Below are positions 58,801 to 64,000 of a DNA stretch of 64,000 nt, piece after piece; positions within the stretch are counted from its first letter, which is position 1, and each line of letters starts with the position of its first letter. The position numbers and the translations under genes are program-made. Below the pieces are notes generated by a model. That model was not told where the DNA came from, did no database searches, and saw only the letters and a list, made by a program, of their open reading frames with translations. The stretch comes from Dendrocalamus latiflorus (Eukaryota > Streptophyta > Magnoliopsida > Poales > Poaceae): positions 26,003,627-26,067,626 of the forward strand of contig CM029645.1 of NCBI GenBank assembly GCA_017311315.1. The letters run 5' to 3'.

Positions 58801-61800
58801 CTCAAACACTAAGCACTGTGAGCTTTAATCCCTTACCTCAACCTTAGATAATTATTACTCATGTCACTGGTCATACCAATCGTAACTTCTAACTAGTAAG
58901 GCTGGCAACTGGGCAGTTATTTCTAGGAAACTGATCTATGCTTTCAGCTGCTAATCTCATGGTGCCTTAATTTATTTTGAATATGACCCTTTTACAGGCT
59001 TCATATGTCAAAAGATCGCATAGTGCATACTGCATGCATGTGAAATACTGTTTTTTTCTGGATCATATCCACATACACACATGATTTATGTGGTGGATAT
59101 TGGAGCCCGATCCAAATTTTATTCTGGTTTGAAATGCTACATCAGTTTATAGACACTGCCTAGCATTCAACTTTGCATTGCATCATGATATATACTTTGA
59201 AAAAAGTGTATTTAATTTCCAACCTATTGTTTTACTTATATTTATCTATTGATTGCAGCTGTTAAGCTTTATAACTCAAATGCCATGTGTTCGCCTTATA
59301 GTGGTAAGTGTGGACCATTTGCAATTCATATATGCAAGTGCAACATACATTATTGTTTAAGAACCTCTGTTCTGTATTTTTGCTAACTTGTTTTGTATAG
59401 ATTGTTGGCGGAGACAGCACAAAAATGCCATCTGCACCGGCAACTTCTGGAGTGGAAATTACAACTTTCTCTAGGCTGCAAAGCCAGGTGGGCTTGCTAA
59501 ATTATCCTTCAGTTTTGCTCTTAAAATATTGTGTTTATGGCGAACTGCACCTAACAATACATAGAGGTTTATCTGTACAAGTCTTTTCTCATAGGCTGCA
59601 CATAGTACGGTATTCATTCTCTAATGGCATTCTATAATGTCAGTCAACTGGGTTTAGATTGACCTCAATAAAAAAAAAACTGGGTTTATATGAACAAGTG
59701 GCTTCTCATAGGTTGCACATAGTATGGTATTCATTCTCTAATGTCACTCAACTAAATGCCATTTAAACTAGTTGGTAAAACGTTTTTTATGTGCACCTGA
59801 AGTAAACAAATGTTGATAGATATTTTCTACGTGATAGCCATTGTTACTGTCATAATCTGGAATGGGCTAAGTCAACTTTTGTGGAAGCACTTCACGAATA
59901 GGCTTTCCATTTCCTTTTGGTTTATTCCTTGCTTCCTTCACGAATATGTGTTCTGCAAGCACGGTAGTTCCTAACTTCCATTTTGTGTGTAACACACATG
60001 AGAGCTAATAGACACGCTTACATAGAAACAAATGTTTGGACTACGTCATGGATTAGATATTCTCTTATCTGAAGTCACAGTTTTGTACGTGTTAAATGTA
60101 CATGTGTTCAATGCTTCTTATAGGCGTATGTAGTACATGCATGCTTATTGCCTTTATTTTAGTTTTGTATTGACTGCCTGCATATGTGTAGAATAAAGGA
60201 TGCTAGAACCTCTAGTTTTCTGCTCATTCCTATTTACTGTGTTCCTCTTTGTTCTGAACTCTGTTCAATCTTTAACTCAGGGAAAGGTGAGTCCTCAACC
60301 TTTTCGTCCTCCAAAACCGGAAGATGTTGCCACTATATGCTACACTAGTGGCACTACTGGCACACCAAAGGTAAATTATCCACCCTTCTGATTGTTCTTT
60401 CCTCCATCAACAAAGCTCTTCTACTTCTACCTTTCAAACCTGTGATGTTGGATGTCAATCTTTTCCTAGGGAGCTGTTCTTTCTCATGAGAACTTGATCG
60501 CAAATGTAGCAGGATCAAGCCTGGGCATAAAATTTTACCCCTCCGATGTGTGAGGATTTTACATTCAATCTAGAATTGTTTCTTTTTACCATAGCTTATT
60601 CAATTTACATCAACTCTTAATATTTTTGACAATATTGGTGTGGGTCTCTCTCCTCAGGTATATCTCATATCTACCTTTAGCTCACATCTACGAGAGGGCT
60701 AACCAGGTTGCATTGCTTCACTACGGTGTTGCCATTGGATTCTACCAAGGGGTATGCAGATCGAAAACTTTAGGATGATAATTATATAGTAGTTTGAATT
60801 TATTGTTAGAATAACTATGTAATCTATATAACAATTTTGACATGCATTCAGAAAATTAACTGATAATATAAGTTCTTCTATAAGTTACGTACTGGTAGAC
60901 ATTGGGGGCGTAGTTGGATCATCTAATGCTATGTTTCACACTCTAGTTTGTATAACTTCTTATCAAAGCTGTGGGCTAAATGAAGACCAAAGATGAATCT
61001 TATGCAGGATCTGTCATCTTCAAGATAGTATTCTAACCATCCAATTATAGTATTTTTCCATGGTATAGAATGGATCCATTTTGTTGGCTCATGTTACTTT
61101 GTTCACTACACCTCTATATTGCTCACCCTAACCCTTCCCCCACCAATGCACCATCACATTGCTACCCCATTGCTGATTTTCCTTGTGCACATCAATCAAC
61201 TACATCCATGTAAGGTTATCTACTGTTTGTTTGCCAGTCTGTAAGAAGTGAACACTTTGTGCAGCATTTATCAAATATGCATCTTACTACGTGCATAATA
61301 ATCTTTTACCTTTAATTTTGAGTTCTTTGTCATCTTTATTATTTTTCATGAGTGTATTTCCTTTGTTTCCACTTTCCAGGATAATTTGAAGCTGATGGAT
61401 GACCTGGCTGCTTTGAGACCAACAGTATTCGCAAGTGTTCCCCGGTTATATAACAGAATTTATGCTGCGTAATTCAACTATACCAGTAATTTAGATATTT
61501 TCATGTTTCGTGACTGTTGCTAATCATATCTTTTGTGAGTTATTGCTTCTTCCTTTTGGGTACTGTTAACTGGTTGGTTGCTTATTTGCTCCATAGAATT
61601 ACAAATGCTGTGAAGGAGTCCGGTGGGTTGAAAGAAAGGTTGTTTCATGCTGCATACAATGCCAAGAGGCAAGCTGTTATCAACGGTAAGAACAGTATGA
61701 AGTTCATTGAAGTTAAGTGTCCCTTCCATTTTGTCGTTTAGAAACCAATTAACAGAATTTCATCTGAAGGTAATAATCACTAGCGAAGCATAAAAAGCAA

Positions 61801-63954
61801 CACAGGGATACTTGTACAACCTATTAGGTACACCTGTTCATGGGCAGCCTGGCCCGATTTTCCGGGCTCAGGCCCAATTTTCGTCTCGAAGGCCCAAAAA
61901 AAGCCCGACAGTAAGAATTATAATAATAAATATTAATATTTTTATTCTGGAAATGGATTAAATATTAATATTTTATTAAAAAGAATAATAATAATAATAA
62001 TTCATGAAAATTGCGAATTTTGGGCTTTAGGCCTAACCTATGTCGGGCCGGGCTCAGGCCTACCTGTTTAGGACCGGTATTTTTGGGCCCAGCCCAGCCT
62101 GGCCTGAGACTTGAATAGGTCTACTATTAGGTCAATGGTAAATCACACTACTGTTCATAGGCTATGTTTAAATTGGTAGTTTTACATAATTCAACTTATA
62201 TGGTTATGTGTTACTTTGACCGTGACACCTCTACTCCTTAGATTGATGGTTTTCATCGAAGACTGTCTTTCTAGAAGCTTAAAAGTTGTCTACAACAAAG
62301 AATATGCTATATTTCTTTAGTAAAACAATGAATTTGCCTATTTTTCTTCATGTATTTTTAACTTATGCTTCTACAATCTACATTCATGGTTTTTTATTCC
62401 TTATATCACTTAAAAGTTTAAATGTGGGCCCTTCCATCATCTATCATTAATTTAGACTTTAGTTAACTGACTGGTGCATACGAAAACTTCGTTCTTATTA
62501 AATTTGATATTTTGCCTATGAAAATACCTGTGTTAAATGGTTATTCACTGCTTCAAGTCACAATTTAAGTCAGGATTTTTCTTTCCTCTCTGTCCAAATT
62601 AATGCCTAGGTGACATAGGTGTGACCAGGGTTCTATTTTCCTTTTGGGGGCAGAAACTGGACCCACTTGGTAGTGGTTTTTCAGTAGCTTTAAGTGAACT
62701 CACATTTTTTTGGGTTCATTTTTCTTGTGTTTGTGCATTTCCTTAGTTTTTTAATGCCTCACGCTTTTTAAAAACAGTCATAAAGACCCTAATACCGGCT
62801 GGTTTTTGCTGGGAAATTGAACCTTGGGTATGATGATTTATTGCTGCCAAGTAAGATAAATATCAAGAGTGCATGCGGCGATTTGGAGTTGGATGTCTAG
62901 ATGGCCTTCATGTAGGTCACTCTTTCTAAAATGATGAAAAGGGCTGATGCAATTGGAAACAGGAAGTTATATATGTGTCTTCAGGGTTTCCTAACATGTA
63001 GCACATAGTCATAGCTCTTAAGTTGGAAACATCATATAATAATCTTCTTGAGTTTTAGAAACATCATATAATCATCATTTTAGTATCCTGGGAGGTTTGG
63101 AAACACCGAAATTTATGCGTGTTTGAAGGAGCAACACCTAATAGTAATTTGCTTCTTCAGACCGTGGGAGAGGAATGTGCTGCGTGGTGCATGGCCGGTG
63201 CTTCTAAACTCAATGAGCTTCTCATTAGATCGCTGCCCCAAGGTGCTTAGGCTCTAGGGATCCTTGGTCTTGTTCTGGTCATGTCTTAGTGGTTTTTGTG
63301 TGTGGGGTGTATGGGAGGTGGCCCTTCTTGAGTTGGGCTTTGTTGACTCGACTCTTTGTACTCTTTGTACTTTTCTCTCTTAATGAAATGACACGTAGCT
63401 CTCCTGCGTCGTTCGAGAAAAAAAAGTTTTATTTCTGTTGCTTAGCAATAATTGAATCAGCTAAATGTTCTAATTGGACTGCAACTCGCAAACTTATTAC
63501 CTTTTTTAAGGACAGCAGATTTTTCATTTATATTCCGTCATCTGATCCAATTTTTATACCCTACATGTATAATGAAATCGTGCTTCTATACTTTGTGTTA
63601 TTAGGTCGAAATCCATCCCCAATGTGGGATAAATTGGTATTTAACAACATGAAAGCTAGGCTTGGTGGACGGGTGAGGCTTATGACTTCAGGTGCTTCTC
63701 CATTGTCAGCAGATGTCATGGAATTCCTTAGAATGTAAGCTGACTTCTTAATTCTTATGCTTTCCCTTGGTGCAGCATGATGACTATTTAGAACTTGGCT
63801 TTGCTAATGGTAAATACTGTTTTAATATTTTATAGCTGCTTCGGTGGTGAAATTCTTGAAGGTTATGGAATGACAGAGACATCTTGTGTCATCAGCACAA
63901 TGGATATTGGTGACAAATTAATTGGTCATGTTGGATCTCCAAATCCATCTTGTG
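55892..63954 (+). CDS. LACS6: Peroxisomal long-chain acyl-CoA synthetase (LACS6/7 type), 3' end beyond window
   Basis: Sixteen plus-strand exons keep frame: 55892-56024, 57305-57365, 57431-57508, 58143-58214, 58316-58397, 58553-58658, 58741-58817, 59259-59303, 59401-59487, 60281-60370, 60470-60549, 60658-60751, 61380-61468, 61597-61685, 63605-63734 and 63836-63954. They code 477 residues of a family usually near 700. The enzyme activates free fatty acids to acyl-CoA with ATP and CoA, feeding beta-oxidation. R14-L15-x5-H21-L22 near the N-terminus fits the PTS2 peroxisome signal exactly. NPTAGEY and YSVVLPEKL follow, as in LACS6. The AMP-binding P-loop YTSGTTGTPKG lies at 268-278, SYLPLAHIYER follows, and the adenylate motif GYGMTET lies at 447-453. 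The ATG was chosen because it opens the PTS2 frame. The C-terminal part, including the second nucleotide motif, is outside the window. Paralogue identity (6 or 7) is inferred from the N-terminus. Confidence 0.95.
61829..62123. mobile_element. 295-bp hAT-type MITE in a LACS intron
   Basis: It is flanked by a perfect 8-bp duplication CTATTAGG (61821-61828 and 62124-62131). The termini are TACACCTGTTC and the complement of TAGACCTATTC. Inside, GGCCCGATTTTCCGGGCTCA and the mirrored GGGCCCAGCCCAGCCTGGCC extend the pairing. No coding capacity. Confidence 0.85.
63058..63424 (+). mobile_element. 5'-truncated LINE 3' end in the same LACS intron
   Basis: The sequence translates to SWEVWKHRNLCVFEG and later GEECAAWCMAGASKL, the extreme C-terminus of a plant L1-type ORF2. 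A short 3' UTR follows, ending CTTAATGAAATGACACG, GTCGTTCGAG and a poly(A) run at 63418-63425. AGTTTTA occurs just before (63051-63057) and just after (63425-63431), a plausible 7-bp target duplication. It lies in the same orientation as the gene. Confidence 0.75.
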
Positions 63955-64000
63955 GTAAGTGAGCTCTGTGTTTGGATTCTCAAGGATAGAATTAGATTTG

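Overview
The window is nuclear DNA from a grass. It has intron-bearing plant genes with GT-AG splice sites, very GC-rich gene exons in an AT-rich background, and a dense load of CACTA, hAT, Harbinger-like, Helitron, LINE and LTR-retrotransposon sequence. Protein wording and repeat families fit a panicoid grass (sorghum, millet or Miscanthus type), but the species is inferred, not proven.

Three host genes can be built exon by exon with consistent frames. (1) A heavy-metal-associated isoprenylated plant protein (HIPP) lies at 3675-5477 on the minus strand: 3 exons, 488 aa, HMA domain with CxxC, and a C-terminal CaaX box. (2) An R3H-domain protein lies at 42520-45671 on the minus strand: 7 exons, 246 aa. 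(3) A peroxisomal long-chain acyl-CoA synthetase of the LACS6/7 type lies at 55892-63954 on the plus strand: 16 exons seen, a PTS2 peroxisome signal at the N-terminus, and a 3' end outside the window. I see no functional link between them.

The dominant feature between the genes is a complete-looking CACTA (En/Spm) transposon at 26214-37905, with matching 14-bp termini and a 3-bp GGC target duplication. It carries a decayed minus-strand gene (plant En/Spm transposase-like region, DUF8039-like region, Ulp1/C48 protease). The protease exon is split by a 406-bp palindromic TG...CA element flanked by a 5-bp duplication. The transposon also holds a 139-bp-arm hairpin, a truncated Helitron replicase N-terminus, three kinds of GC-rich tandem repeat, and an unidentified plus-strand reading frame with one stop.

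Layout: 1-1757 CACTA-like fragment; 3675-5477 HIPP; 6285-7560 inverted-ended element; 7585-13170 Harbinger-like MITE copies and a gypsy LTR remnant; 13423-15175 a second MITE family; 16990-17775 AT-rich degenerate repeat; 19560-20280 LINE ORF2 remnant; 22590-23360 CACTA-like ends; 26214-37905 CACTA; 38604-38949 MITE; 42520-45671 R3H gene; 47395-49144 two more elements; 49655-52906 a hAT element holding a long LTR; 54925-55412 two MITEs; 55892 to the end LACS, with a hAT MITE and a LINE tail inside one intron.
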